NCBI GenBank assembly: GCA_004369085.1
Contig: ML210222.1
Span: 1-64,000 of the forward strand
Direction: 5' to 3'
From: Coprinopsis marcescibilis
Taxonomy: Eukaryota > Basidiomycota > Agaricomycetes > Agaricales > Psathyrellaceae
Length of the DNA stretch: 64,000 nt
Shown here: positions 23,401 through 35,532 of the stretch, piece after piece
How positions within the stretch are numbered: position 1 is the first letter of the stretch
Layout of the letters: each line of letters starts with the position of its first letter
Translations under genes and position numbers: made by a program
Notes under the pieces: generated by a model
The model's database searches: none
What the model was told of the DNA's origin: nothing
What the model saw: only the letters and a program-made list of their open reading frames with translations

Positions 23401-26400
23401 AGGAGTAATTATCGCAAGCATTCGGGCCTCCCAGTGACCTCACCTTCCTCACCTTGGCATGATATGAACGACTTTATCGAATTGGACTGGCAGCCTAAGG
23501 AAGACCCCGTGCTGAATCTCATACCAGTTGTCACTTGCCCTCGCTTTTCGTACTTCAAGCGGATATCTGCCTCGCAGGATCACACCGTTACCCACAAATT
23601 TGGCAACGAGGATTCACACGTCTGCTTACTGGATAAAGAACCTTGTAGGTTTTGACTTATTCGCCTGAAAAACTAGTTGTGACGCGTTCCACACAGCTGC
23701 CCCTCGAGTGCAAATACTGTTGGCTTCTGCACGAGCGGCTGAACTGCGCCGTCTTATCCGCAAGGCATCTCAAAAGTCAGTCGGGAAATTCGTATTGGAC
23801 CAGCAAACTGCGGAGAAGATGGTATCCCTACTCGAGGACTACGTCGCACTTCTTCAAGATCTCGAGGCAGGGAATTCCACAACATCTGACCTACAAAGCT
23901 ACTTCCTCCCTTCGGAAATAATATCGACTGCAGAATGGGCCGAGTTCGAAAATGTATATCATATTCACTGCCCAAGTATATTCTTGGACGCTGCGATACG
24001 AGACGTGAGTGAAGCCGACGGTTCCTTGGCGCCAGTTTTCTGATCTCTGATCCCAGATTATGATGCAATACTACCATTGCTCTCTGGCAAGGAAAGGTTT
24101 AGAGTATCATATGGCGACCCGGTAAAATTCAGCATTCAGTAATTGGGTGAAATATTTAATTAACACACATTCATAGGGCCGTCAAGTTCATCCGCGACCA
24201 AGCCAATGCTGCTGGAGTCGGGGACAGAGAGTCGGAATCCGAGGAAACCACTTCCCAATCCGAAACCATCAACATCGCAACCTCAGCTTTCCGGAAAATG
24301 CTTGGAACAGAAAAACCATCCGTAGAAATCGTACACGAGACCAAAGTGGCGAATCTAGAAACCCCGGACCCTCTCGACGGTTGGGAAGGCGGGATATCAC
24401 TCCGCAAAAGCCATTGCTGCTTGCTACTCAAACCTCAAATCGTCCTGCGTGGGTCAGACGCGAAGGACACATGCATCATCGCGGCGTCTCAGGCCAAGTT
24501 GCAGTCCTACGCAATTATGGACAAGCTAAACTCTGACGATCCAGTCTCCGGAAAGGTCATGTCACGGTAAGTTGCTTCACCTTGCTGGTACTTCTCAGCG
24601 GGTTTTGACATTCGAAACCAGAAATTATACATCGCTTTCTGGAATGCAGGCATATTCTCCTACCGCGCCTGTTGCCTTAGGGAATAGCAGTATCCCCCTA
24701 GAAGTCCTGATTGACTTGCGGTGCGAAACCAGGCAATTTGAGCGACTAGTACCCCAGACAGATGCCTCGTTCCATTACGACAAGTTCAACCGTCTTCGGC
24801 TCCGGAACAAGGCAACCTCGGCGGTGACACGCACTTCGACGAATGAATCCGGCACAAATCCTGGAAATCATCTCAAAGACCAAACGGTAAGCACTTGATC
24901 AATGGGCTCCCACGGTTTCTGAAAAAGAAAATAGGATCTGGTTCGAATTCACATCCCTCGATTTACTGTTTCAGCTGGTACGGAACACTTTGAGGCTATC
25001 TCCAATGTTGTCACAAAGCTTCTCCTCTTCTCTGATCCGGCACACAAAACACGGTTGGACCGCCTGGAAACGATGATATTTGCATACGACTTCAGGGACC
25101 TTACATCCGCTGCGAAAGCAATCTGCGATCTGCAGGGACGGCTACGAGACGCTTCGGAAACGCAGCAAATGGCTATCAAAAATCCAAAACGCGCAAATAC
25201 TGAAGAGGATCGTATAAGTGCCTTGCAGCTCAAAGCCCATATTTTCACGCTGCAAGAAGAACTTAGCCTCTTGTTCGATGCTATCAAGCTCGCTCAGGAT
25301 AGGTTTGACGCATCCGCAGAACAAAATAATGCACTCTTACTCCACACTTCATCATCGGAAATCTCTTGGAGGATGTTGGATGAGCGACGAAATCTTCTTG
25401 CAAAACTCGTCGTTCAGGATATCAACTTCCACTGGCTGAATCGGCAAGACAGCTCCACTGTGAACCACTTAACTGTAGGGAACTTGACAGCTTTTGATGG
25501 TTCACGGTACGCGACTTGGGCTGAAATTATCTCGAAGTACGACGAACCCGCGAACCACCCTTTGCTGAAGGTTTGTTTTCCGCTTCCATTCCGGGATTAT
25601 GGATTACTGACTTCTGATTGTAGAAAGGTCTGTTTTGCCTAGCTCGATGGACAATCTTGCCCCCGGTTGGTGGGATTACAATTTATGAAAATTTTGAATT
25701 GTTCTTCCATCCCATGCGCCTCCAAATCGATGCCAAAGTTGGACACAGGATAATGGAATACGTGTGGCCCGCCCGGAAGGAAAGACAGAGTCAAGTAACC
25801 GCGGGGACGGAGGCTTCCAAAACCAGTCCTTCCCGATCATCAGTGGACTCCCCGAATGGCCTGCAACCACCAACACAGACGTCATCGTCGCTGCCTGCCC
25901 CCCGGCGGCTTGTGTCTTCTCGGTCCTTCACAGATCTGCGCGCGGCGACAACTTCCGCGTTCCTGCTTAAAAACCGATCAACTGATTCCTTAAACAAGCC
26001 CACTACAGCCGGGGAACCTCAAGCACAGGCCAACGACTCGAGCGAAGCGGCGGTCATGAGAACTCGATCGACGCAGAAGACATTTGTGCTGGTTCGAATA
26101 GCCAGGTATGAGTGCTCTGTATTCACCTGTGCTCTTACTAATCACATCTTAGTCTCAACCTTCTTCTCAGTATCTCGAAAGAAGGGTCCTTCGAGTGTAG
26201 GGATGCCCGTATCAAAACCAGAGACCTAGAGTATCGCAATCAAACCTGGAGTGTAAGCAAAACTCAACTTCAAACTGGGCTTCTCGCTAATCACAGCTAC
26301 AGTTCGAAGAGCTGGTGAACCAGTTCATCCCATCCAATATGGGATGGAAAGGCTGGATTAAAATGGCTTTCCACCAGCCATTGTTACCCGTTCTCCCAGT

Positions 26401-26764
26401 AGCGAAAGAGTTGTTGTCCAAGACGAAATGGACAGCTTCAAAAAACCCACAAATACATGACCACCCGTTGAAGCTTTTGCATCCAAGGCTACTCGCAACT
26501 GACGATGACTCAAGGCTTCATTGGCTTCACAACGAAGGTACCAAGGTTACGGTTGGGTCCAGTTCTACAAAGACATGGAAAAACCCTCTACGCAGCAAGA
26601 ACGACTCCCCCCCAGTAGCGCCACCGCTGGTTATGGAGTCTAGCAGTTCTAAGGAACCGGATTCATCGCCAACAAAACGACCAGAAAGTCGTAATAGAGT
26701 CAAGAGTTTGTTTTCCAAGCACAAAGCCACTCCGCCCAAATCCAAGAAAGATGACGTATTGTAA
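17391..26764 (+). CDS. FMP27: Bridge-like lipid transfer protein, Fmp27/Hobbit/SABRE (BLTP2) family
   Basis: Giant rod-shaped protein predicted to carry lipids at ER-plasma membrane contacts. Coding exons: 17391 (one base), 17449..18315, 18366..18805, 18856..18924, 18976..22101, 22153..22219, 22271..22418, 22473..22728, 22779..23103, 23156..23644, 23697..24004, 24057..24121, 24177..24566, 24622..24886, 24935..25570, 25624..26105, 26153..26252, 26303..26764. They sum to 2,831 codons plus stop. An N-terminal membrane anchor (SIFLSLVRLLVFSVLL) is followed by the lipid-groove region. The family-defining GFWDK box spans the junction at 22101 (GFWDK then MRLIMHWK, then GAGFVLAWEG). SEADSYNGFRSDFVHFSFS and VGGITIYENFELFFHP are further signatures. 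The C-terminus is a basic Ser/Pro/Lys tail. Yeast Fmp27 is 2,628 aa. Confidence 0.93.
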
Positions 26765-27104
26765 TTTTGGACGCTTTACCATTTCCGATAGTTGTAGTTT
26801 TGAGAATCTCCTTTATTTATTTCATATCATTATTGCCACCACAGTGTATTCATTCAATGACCAGCATGTACTCTGTAATACCACATGGATAACCATACAA
26901 TGCTATGACACGCCCACCTTGGCAGGAGTATATGGCGATGCGCATGAATATGATCGCAGCGCCAATCAAACGTGGGTTCCAAATGCGATGATGACAGCCA
27001 TCGCACGGACTCAAACACGCCGCAATGGGAAGAGGAACACCCTGGACTTTTAACTCCCCCCACACACTCGTAGCACGTTGAGGGGAAATCTTGGAACATT
27101 CAGG
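26765..27104 (+). promoter_or_regulatory. Intergenic between the Fmp27 and DUF2985 genes
   Basis: AT-rich 3' end of the upstream gene, then the promoter of the next tandem gene. No other signal. Confidence 0.4.
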
Positions 27105-29439
27105 ATGCCTTCCATCAGAGTCAAAAGTGCACAACACCCCCATGTTCGCGACCTTTTTCACCCTTCAATTTCCGAGTCCAACCAAGGTCATGGCAAAGTG
27201 CCAGATAGCCCGACTTTCCGACGACAACAGGACTCACATGGAACATTGCACAAGCCAATTTCGATGCCTAACTTCGTGAACGACGTGGAAGACATTGACA
27301 ATACGACCGTAGTCACTGCACCTACCGTCACTGGGACCGGGACAAGTTCTGGTCGCCCCCGTTCAAACACCGCCGCCAGCAGAATACGAACTCATGTCCT
27401 TGAAAGGGGGAGAGAATCTCGGTTACTTCAAGACCCTACTGTTGTGCCATTGGTCGGAAATTCCTCGATAGAAGCCCCAGGCCGCGAATCAGTCAACTTT
27501 TCTCCAAGAACTTCTGCAGCACATCCTTCGAGCCTTATACGGCTGGATGGCGCTCAGGCTGACGTATTTGTAGAGTCTGAAGGGCAACCGGGACTACTTG
27601 AAGATGCTTTCAAGGATGTAGAGTCTCTATCGCGGCGCCAACAGAAACACAATAGAAACCAACATGACGACATTATAGAGCATTTGGACGTTATTGGTGC
27701 GTGTTAGGTTCGCTTGCTGAATGAGGGACTAAATTTACAGAACTTGAATAGATCCCCAAATTAGTACGGTGTCTAAATTGACCAATGCCGCCAATTCTAT
27801 TGTAATGTGGGTTCTCTAAATTCTCGTCTGTGGGGTTTTGACGAGCTGGTTCCCTGGAAGCCCACGGACGAGCCTCTACTCGCGAAAGCCTGTCATTGTC
27901 CTTCCGTCGTCTACCAGACCGCGGAGGGATAGCAGCCAACCGGAATACGAAGACCCTTTGGACCGACATGTCGATGATGTGCTGCAGAGCCCTTCCAGAG
28001 TTCGACGTACGTTACTTGGGATCTGGTCGTTCGTCAAGACACGTAGGTCGTTAACGCGTCAGCTCTGAACTTCTTATCAACCTCGACCCTTCTTTTCAGC
28101 GATAGGGGTACGTGAACCGTTTACAAACACTCTTCGTGGATTGGCGTTGAGTATGTTTTAGATCTTGACTGCAATATATGGCTTCCTCGTTGGTGAGAAT
28201 CAATAATTTCTTCTAGACTTTATACTTACAATATGTTCCAGTGTTTTGGGGCGCTGCCATCGTCTTCTTCCTCGCTAAGATCATCAATTTACATAACCCT
28301 GACCTGCAAGGATTTTGGGTTGAGGTGTCATCCCAGGTTGTTTGCGGTAATAGTTTGCCTACTTGTGCTAGCATCAACGCCGCTGATCTTTATTCATCCT
28401 CTAGGCCTCTTCACTGTAACCAGTGTAGGATTTATACCAAATAGAATTCTCTCGACATACCGTATGTGGCGTTGTTCGTTTGCTACCTTTATTCTAACAT
28501 TGTGTAGGTATATACAAGGTCTGGGATTACAAGAGGAAGACAATCAAGCGCAGAAAGGAGGCTGGGCTACCTCAACTTTTCGACCAAGACGACTTGCCAG
28601 ACCCTCAGTATGACCCAAACTTCGTACATGTACTGACGGACGAGGAACACCAAGACCTTCATCGACGTGAGCCAACATTTGCGAATTTCCCTCCCTTTTA
28701 ATGGACTTGAACCATCTTTGGTTTCAGAACAAATCAAATTTACATATCACCAAACATGGTATCGGGCGCATGGAACAGAGACACACCGTGTTTGTCCCTT
28801 TTTAACTGTATTGTGTTTGAGAGCACCCATTGAATCGTGAATTTTAGGCATTTCCCATCAGGTATATCTTGCTGAAGGGTTCATACAGTTAAGCGCGTCG
28901 CTTACATCCGATCCAGCACTGCCCTCTGGATATGTTTCCTGAATGACGCAAATTCAATCTTTCAGGTTTGTCTAAACATGAACACTGAGCCCAGTTGCTA
29001 AACTTGTACAGATCATCCTTTGTGGAACCATGTGGGGAATGAACCGGTGAGTATATACGTTTGATTTCGATGCTAGAGCCTACCCTGTATGTTTAGGTTC
29101 CAGCGACCGCCGTGGAGCACAGGTATTCTGATCCCTGCAGGCTTCCTATGCGGTATTGGTTCTGCTGTTTTGATTTGGAGAGGCGGAGAACGGACGAAGC
29201 GAATTGAAGAAGTTCGAAAACGTTTACAGGCAGTGCTCAATGAAGCGGCAAGTTTGACGCCTGCGGAAGCAGAAGATGAGCAAAGACCTCAGCTCACCGA
29301 ATCGCCCGAGACTGCCTATCAAGACCAGCCCCGGTTTGCGACTATCAAATTTGCCGACCGGGAACCTCTTGATGTCTTATCTGACAGCATCCCACCTATT
29401 GTCGATGAAGAAATGACAATCCCAAGGACGATACCATGA
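27105..29439 (+). CDS. DUF2985 multi-pass membrane protein
   Basis: Thirteen exons (27105..27696, 27752..27806, 27846..28042, 28100..28107, 28162..28192, 28242..28346, 28405..28461, 28508..28666, 28728..28789, 28848..28861, 28917..28965, 29012..29046, 29097..29439) give 568 aa in frame. The first about 200 residues are Ser/Thr/Pro-rich and probably disordered. The membrane part starts at TPIGILTAIYGFLVVFWGAA. A conserved loop has AGLPQLFDQDDLPDPQYDPN and THRAFPI. Two more segments follow (WICFLNDANSIFQIILCG, TGILIPAGFLCGIGSAVLIW), then a short coiled tail. This matches fungal DUF2985 proteins, whose function is unknown. Exons of 8 and 14 nt are required to keep the conserved TPIG and AFPI. 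The stop lies 56 bp from the RdRP stop on the other strand. Confidence 0.85.
28100..28107 (+). other. 8-nt microexon in the DUF2985 gene
   Basis: Flanked by cttttcag and gtacgt; encodes the end of Pro plus Ile-Gly. Skipping it breaks the frame (phase 1 to phase 0). Confidence 0.7.
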
Positions 29440-29495
29440 TATTATCCGGCGTAGTACTCAGCCCTACATCCCAAATATATTCCAAAGAAATAGAA

Positions 29496-32400
29496 TCACG
29501 TCTGCGTCTGCCTCGGCAACTTCAAATTCATGTACTGATGAAACTGGTCGGCAATCGTCTTTGACAACCCTGCCTTGGCCTTGATATCACATAGTTCTCT
29601 AAACGCCACATTCCAAGGGTTCCGAGACCAGTTTTCGCTCATGCCTTTCCTGACCTCACGGTCGTACACATATGCATACGATGCTCTCACCCTAGCAATG
29701 GTGTCACTCAGCAACATGTGGATAGTCGTCGGATCGGGACCGTTTGCGAAATCCCTCGACAATGCTCGCAGTCGGTTTTGTCGGCCCTCGATAGGTAGGC
29801 TCGTGAAGTTGGATCCTTTTGACAATTCTTGGGCTTGATAAACCTTCTGGACGTGACTCTTTATCCTGTTCAAGTCCAATTCGAAGAGCTCTCCGTATGG
29901 CCCTTTGGTCTTCTCGCATATCTCTCTGTATGGGCGTGCTAGGTCCTCATCCTCTCCGCAGTCAACAGCATCCCTCGCCTCAAAGAAATTGTCAATATGC
30001 TGGTTCCAAAACACCCGCTCGTTCTGCATATGCCGGAAAAGCTCCTCCATGATAAACGGCTTCGAGGTAGAACGGTTTATTGGCCCTAACCTATAGTCGT
30101 AGTTGGGTCCGTCAACATAGCATGCCTCTTTCTTCATGGACCTTTTCCACTCAGGGGGTTGAAACTCGTACTTCTTCTTGTCTCTCTCGAACACCTCTCG
30201 CTTGACTTTCAGACCGCTCTTGACGCTGTCGAGGACTAGACAGAACCTGCGGAAAGTGAGTTTTTGGGATATTTGGAGGTTACATGCCACACCCACATGT
30301 GTCCGTTCCGTATGGTCTCTGGGTGCTGGTACCCTAACATTTGAACCGCGTTTTCGTGAAAATTGGAGTACATCCCAACCAAGGAACGATCGCGAAGAGA
30401 ACCCAGTAGGTGTTCTTGCAGTCGATATATCCGCTCTTCTGAAGGCAACCGTTGGAATCCATCAAGTAAATCTTTAACCGTTGTGTCAACACCGGTATCG
30501 AAGTTTTCTTTGATAAAACGATCATCTGGTGGGTCAGCGAATGATTGGCTGGGAGGGTTGAAAGCATTGACGATGGTCGGCTCCCAAATTATCTGTGCTT
30601 TGTCGCCGTCGTAGTCTCCGCCTCCAAGATAGTCGGCTGCACGACGTAGGCCTTTCGTCGAGAGCACAATAACATCAATGTAATCTCGAAGACCAGACTT
30701 GAACACTGCCTTGCACTAGGAGGAGCTGAAGTCAAGAGGGCGCTTAGCGAAGGACCACTACTTACCTTTTGTACGTCTGTGGGAAGCTTGCATGGGTGTC
30801 TCGAAATCAACACCTCGCCAATCACTATGTCCTTCTCCGTTCCATCCGGTAGCAAAAGGTTATGCGACGAAGATCGGAAAAATATTTCTCCTTCCTCCAG
30901 AATCCCTCTTTTGTCTGCCGGGTGTTGTATTAGAGAATTTGGTGGGGTCCACAGGCAAAGCAACAGCTCACCTGGAACAATCATAGATAGGCACGACATT
31001 GGAACTTCTATTTTATATCTGAATGTACGGTTCTCCATCTTCCCCTTCACGATGCGCCGCATCTTGTCAGCAAGCATAGGACAGCACCTTGGATGAAATC
31101 CTGAAGACAATAAATCCATCACCGTCTCCTCCATCGAAGAAGGCGAACCTCCAACAGGGTCAGGCCACCACGCCACCGACTGGTGCACAGAATACCCAGA
31201 CTGGCGGAGTCCATCGTCGTCTTCATCAGCTTCTTCCTCATCCATATCATGCTCTGAATAACCACAGAAACGGGCCTTCCCGGGATTCTCTCGGGCTCTG
31301 CGAGAAACCACAACACCTCCGATCCTGTCCAAAACCTTCCACAGCCGCAAACACGAATCCGGTGCATCCCAATCCAACAACTGCTCTATGAATTCTGCAG
31401 TGTTCTGGCGAAAGAGGCTTGCAAAAACTGCTGCAGACACACCATTTTCTGCAAGATTGATGATAGTCTCGACGCCTAAATTCCGACATGGCTTGATATG
31501 GGAAACGCGAAGCACATCGATAACGCGGCGAGCTGGGTCCGTGTCAGAGGGTGCATATTTGATCTTTATTTGCGAGGGGGTGAGATAAATTCGTTCTTGG
31601 TCAATATCACTGAGTTTGTCGTCAACAAGAAGACCCTGACCAGCAAATATGTCAACATTCAAGCAATAGTCAACCATAGAATACATGTAACAAAATCACC
31701 TTGCTCCCAAAAACTCGAACCTGGATCGCGCTTGGCCTTTCAAGCCAGTTGAAATGTCGAAACAGCTGGGACATGATAGAGCGGCCGATGCTCCCCGCAC
31801 CATCTGTCATATTTGAATTCGTGTCCGAGAGGACTTTAGCAGGGGTCAGCATCATTGAATGTGACTGAAACGGGCATAGACCTACTGTCGTTTTCCATGT
31901 GTACCTGATCCGGCTTCAGAAGGCAACCAGGTACGGAAGTTGATAGTAGGAGAGCAAACCGTGAGCAGTATTTGCTTATTCCCTGATGGACAAAATGAGA
32001 AGAATTGGAAAAAGGAATAAATATAACTTGTACTTGAGTGGCATTCTCTTGAGGAGGGTTCGCCCAGTTGATGAATTCCATGAAGCTCATCCCATCTAGA
32101 CGCTTCGTCGAGTTGATTTGACCATTCAAGGGTGCTTCGTCTGTGCATGTGTACAAGACACTCATTTCCTTTGCATAAAAGGCCCTGAAAACCCGTCCAC
32201 ACATCAAGATTGGCCTCCTTATGTAGTTCATCAACGGCTCAATGAATCCCGGTCCCAGAAGGTCTCCGTTGACCTTGAGTCGGAAAAGGCTCCTACTGCC
32301 AAAGCGACGAGTAAGGTGAGTGGAAGGGCCAAGTTCGGGTTTTGCTAGCTTAATGTTGAATGATTTAATGTTGTCCGACGTTTTCTCGAGTGAGCCGCGA

Positions 32401-33539
32401 AAGACCACCTTCCCACCATACCAATGCGCAGGATTCCCTTCACTATCAAATCCCATCAGGCCAAGCGTGTCTTTTGCTTCAAGGACCTTTGCTTCTTTGT
32501 CTAGTTCCTCCCATGGCTTCTATATCAGAATTAGTCCATGGTCAATTGATGTCATTTCAAAGATACAACTTACATGAGCCGCAATCTCCTTTTCATAGAA
32601 TCCTTCTGTAAAGACCGGTCAGCTGGTGCGATCGCAGGACTTGTGCATTTACTCGCCTGAGATCTCTGTTACATCGTCTTTGAGCCTGCTACTGTCAGCA
32701 CCCAATTTTCTAGCCTTTGTGTCGCGCAAGATGCCAGGGAACAGAGACATGGCCTCTACGTTGGTCTTTGAACACAACTTTTGCAGATCTTCCACAAGAA
32801 AGTCGGAGAATCGTAGTACAGAGTGTGCACTGTTCGATGTTCCAGGTTCCTGCCGCTTTGCTGCATGAACAAAACGGGTCAGCTCGAATTGGACTCCTAC
32901 TGGCATTGAGCCGAGTATGGAATTCATAAGAGCGTCCCAGTTCTAAGAACAAAGTCATGATTATACACTAAGCAACGTGAGTGTCGTTAACGAACCAGGT
33001 CTATGGGCTCGTAGTACTCTCCGGATTGTATACGGGGGCGCTTCGGGGATGAGTCTTCGGACTTGAATAGATTTTTGGGCTGCATAGGAGTAAATAGGGG
33101 TGTTGAAGCCTTTCTTTTCATCGAGGTGGGCGTCGAAGGCAACACCGAAGAAGACGGTTGAGCAGCGGAAGCCTCCTGAGCATTATGTTTCCCTGCTGCT
33201 ACTTCGTCATCTGTCGCACAGGACACACGCAGATTGAATGAAAATTATAGTCAAAATGAAAAACAAGATCTAACCCAAGGATGCAATGAGCGGGGAGATA
33301 TCATGCTCGGAATCATACCATTCCGAGGATCCTGCCTAGAATTGGCTGAATTGAGGAGAGGAATGGGTAGTGTAAACAACTTTTTATGCACCTCAGAAAC
33401 TGTGTCTTGCAATCCTACTTCAACATGTTCGGCTTCTGATGGATTATCTGGTGAAGCTCTGCTTTAGTTTTGAAACAGTTGTGTAATTTTGATTCTGTGG
33501 CTTGCCATTAAAGAAGTCGAGTTCGTCGTCACCGTTCAT
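29496..33539 (-). CDS. RNA-directed RNA polymerase (QDE-1/RdRP family, RNA silencing)
   Basis: Cellular two-barrel RNA polymerase that makes double-stranded RNA for RNAi. Early exons read 33539..33506, 33456..33319, 33210..32996, 32942..32657, 32605..32574, 32519 onward. The product is about 1,100 aa. An acidic start (GDDELDFF) and a disordered region precede the barrel domains. HKPWEELDKE, then TDGAGSIG, IKIKYAPSD and VIVLSTKGLRR lead to the catalytic loop GGDYDGDKA (codons at about 30594-30620), which holds the three metal-binding Asp. After it comes the helical C-terminal part ending in LPRQTQT. Two introns need GC donors (33505 and 32656). The N-terminal exons before 33210 are less certain. 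No Dicer or Argonaute gene is in the window. Confidence 0.9.
30602..30620 (-). other. RdRP catalytic loop DYDGD
   Basis: Codes for the DxDGD signature inside GGDYDGD, the active-site metal-binding triad of cellular RdRPs. It is intact. Confidence 0.92.
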
Positions 33540-33951
33540 TGCTCGAACAACGACTAGTGACAGAGAGGGTTGTCGCGGTAAAAGCAAGCAGAGGAAGGTG
33601 CAGGACAACTTAAAGGTGTAGATTACGCCAAAAAGTGCACAGCAATGGAACGCGAATCTTAAACGTCTTTCGGTCAGAATATTCGAGATAACTCAATGAA
33701 AGTGACAGACCAAGAATGAGAGAGCGCACTGGGAACATCATGGTAGATTATAGAACCCGAACGTTCATATCGCGTGCTCTCGCTTTCCCTGAAGACGTTC
33801 AGGTTGTAAGTAGTGTAACAACGTAGCACATATGACAGTTGATCAATCGAAATATGCCAACAAAACAACAAAAAAGGTTAAGAATGTATTAGGCGCTTGA
33901 GTAGGAATGCTCGAATAGAATAAGCAAGCGATCTAAGTACTCTGTGATAAA
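33540..33951. promoter_or_regulatory. Upstream region of RdRP and 3' end of J-protein gene
   Basis: 412 bp; both flanking genes are on the minus strand. It holds the RdRP promoter and the terminal part of no recognisable gene. An AT-rich stretch near 33850-33900 is the only feature I see. Confidence 0.4.
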
Positions 33952-35286
33952 TTATCGTTTTTTGACTGCTTTCCTTCTCTTTCCGCCTGCTTTGGAAGTT
34001 GGAAGATGGCCCGCCTTCACGGTTCCATTTGGTGTTGCGGTACCGCTTGCTGGGGTGTCAGTCGAGTCTTCAGAGTCGGATTCATCGATCCCTCCGCTCT
34101 TTTCATCGATCGGCACTGTCTCGGTCATCTTCTTTTCCCCAAGGACTCTGGAGATCTGAGCCTTGACCAGGGCGACAAACCAGGTTCGAGAGATTGCTGG
34201 AGGCGATGCAGTTGAAGCGTCGATGAGAACCTGCTCTCCGTCTTGAAGCTGGATGAAAGAAGTAAGTAGATGATGAAGTGGCTCAGAGGAAAGCGTACCA
34301 TGTAAACGTCAGAGCTATCGACGACCATGTCGATCCATCTCGTGTCGTAAACGTTCCCATCCTCATCATGCGCATCGCCGAGGTTGACACGGACCTGTTG
34401 AAGTACCCTTTGGTTAGCTACCGCGACAACGCAGGCTCCAATATCCTCACCTTTCTTGCGCTGTTGAGGGGTATCATCTTGGGACCCCATGCAGCGGCTT
34501 TGGCTTTGTTGGTGATAGCTGCAATGCGGCCCAGATCGCGCTTGTAGTTCAAAGATTGTACGAGGTATTGCAGGGCAGATGTGAGGACAATCAGGAATGT
34601 CGCGACAAACTGTACATGGAGTTGAGATGCATCTCAAGGAATGGTAAGGGAAACAACATACCCCAAGACCTGGCCTGAACCTGGAATAATAGTAGCCAGT
34701 TCCTCGCCATTTAGGGACGCCGTTCTTATAGAAAAAGTCGTATCTGTTCAAACAATATCATAAGAATCAACTCGAATAACAAGATTTCGGGAGGCACATA
34801 CCGTTCACGCTTCTCTTTGTCCCTCAAAATGGTCGAGATAACACCCAATCTAGAAAAACGCTCATGAATACCCTTAACGCCCGGGTTTTTATCGGGACTA
34901 CAAGTGAAAATAGTCAGTCCATGGTCTCTAGTGGAATAAATAGAATACGCACTGCAACACCATACTTTTCTTGCGATACGCCTTGGCAATTTCCGCTGTG
35001 GTGGCAGTGGAAGGCACATCCAACCACGAGTAGAAAGTAGTTCCCTTTCCTTCAGAGGCTTGTAGTTCGGATACGATGTCAAATATTTCATGGTCCAACT
35101 AGAATTTGGGTCAGAGTTCTATCACATAGTATATATGGTCGGTATCCCACGTTGTCCCAGCTATAAGATAAAGAGAGCCGCAATTAGCCAGGGATATGTT
35201 GAACGTATCGAGAACACGTACGCGAGAACTTGGATTGATGTGGCCAACAGGGCCAACAAGGCGAATAGGACTGAGAGGAGCTTCAT
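33952..35286 (-). CDS. ER membrane J-domain protein (Erj5/DNAJC1-like)
   Basis: Hsp40 co-chaperone predicted to act with the ER Hsp70. The N-terminus is a clear signal peptide ([21 protein letters not shown]). The J domain begins [20 protein letters not shown] and keeps the HPD tripeptide, split by an intron (L-HPDKNPG), then [17 protein letters not shown]. Further on are [17 protein letters not shown] and a membrane segment ([17 protein letters not shown]). The cytosolic C-terminal half ends in an acidic Ser/Thr-rich then basic tail ([11 protein letters not shown]). Architecture of signal peptide, J domain and downstream TM matches yeast Erj5. Divergent from RRN7, 246 bp apart. Confidence 0.83.
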
Positions 35287-35532
35287 GGCTTGAAGCGCCC
35301 TAGGTCGTTCCTCGTAGGCCTAACGGTGTGGGGACTGGAAGCAAAAGTGAGAGATGTGGGGTGACGCCGACGACGGGGCCACCGCTGGCATAAACGTTCC
35401 GTGGGAACAACAGCCTCGGGATCAGATTTGGGCGTCAGCGACCAAGGTCACATTCGTTTTTGCGCAACACCGGCGTTCTTATGGCTTTTGGGAACGATAT
35501 TGCTTGTAACGTCGCAAAAGCCCGTTCGAAGT

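Noticed and set aside
29496..33539. Viral origin of the RdRP
   Set aside because: The GGDYDGD loop and overall layout are of the cellular eukaryotic RdRP (QDE-1) type with many introns, not a viral palm-domain polymerase.
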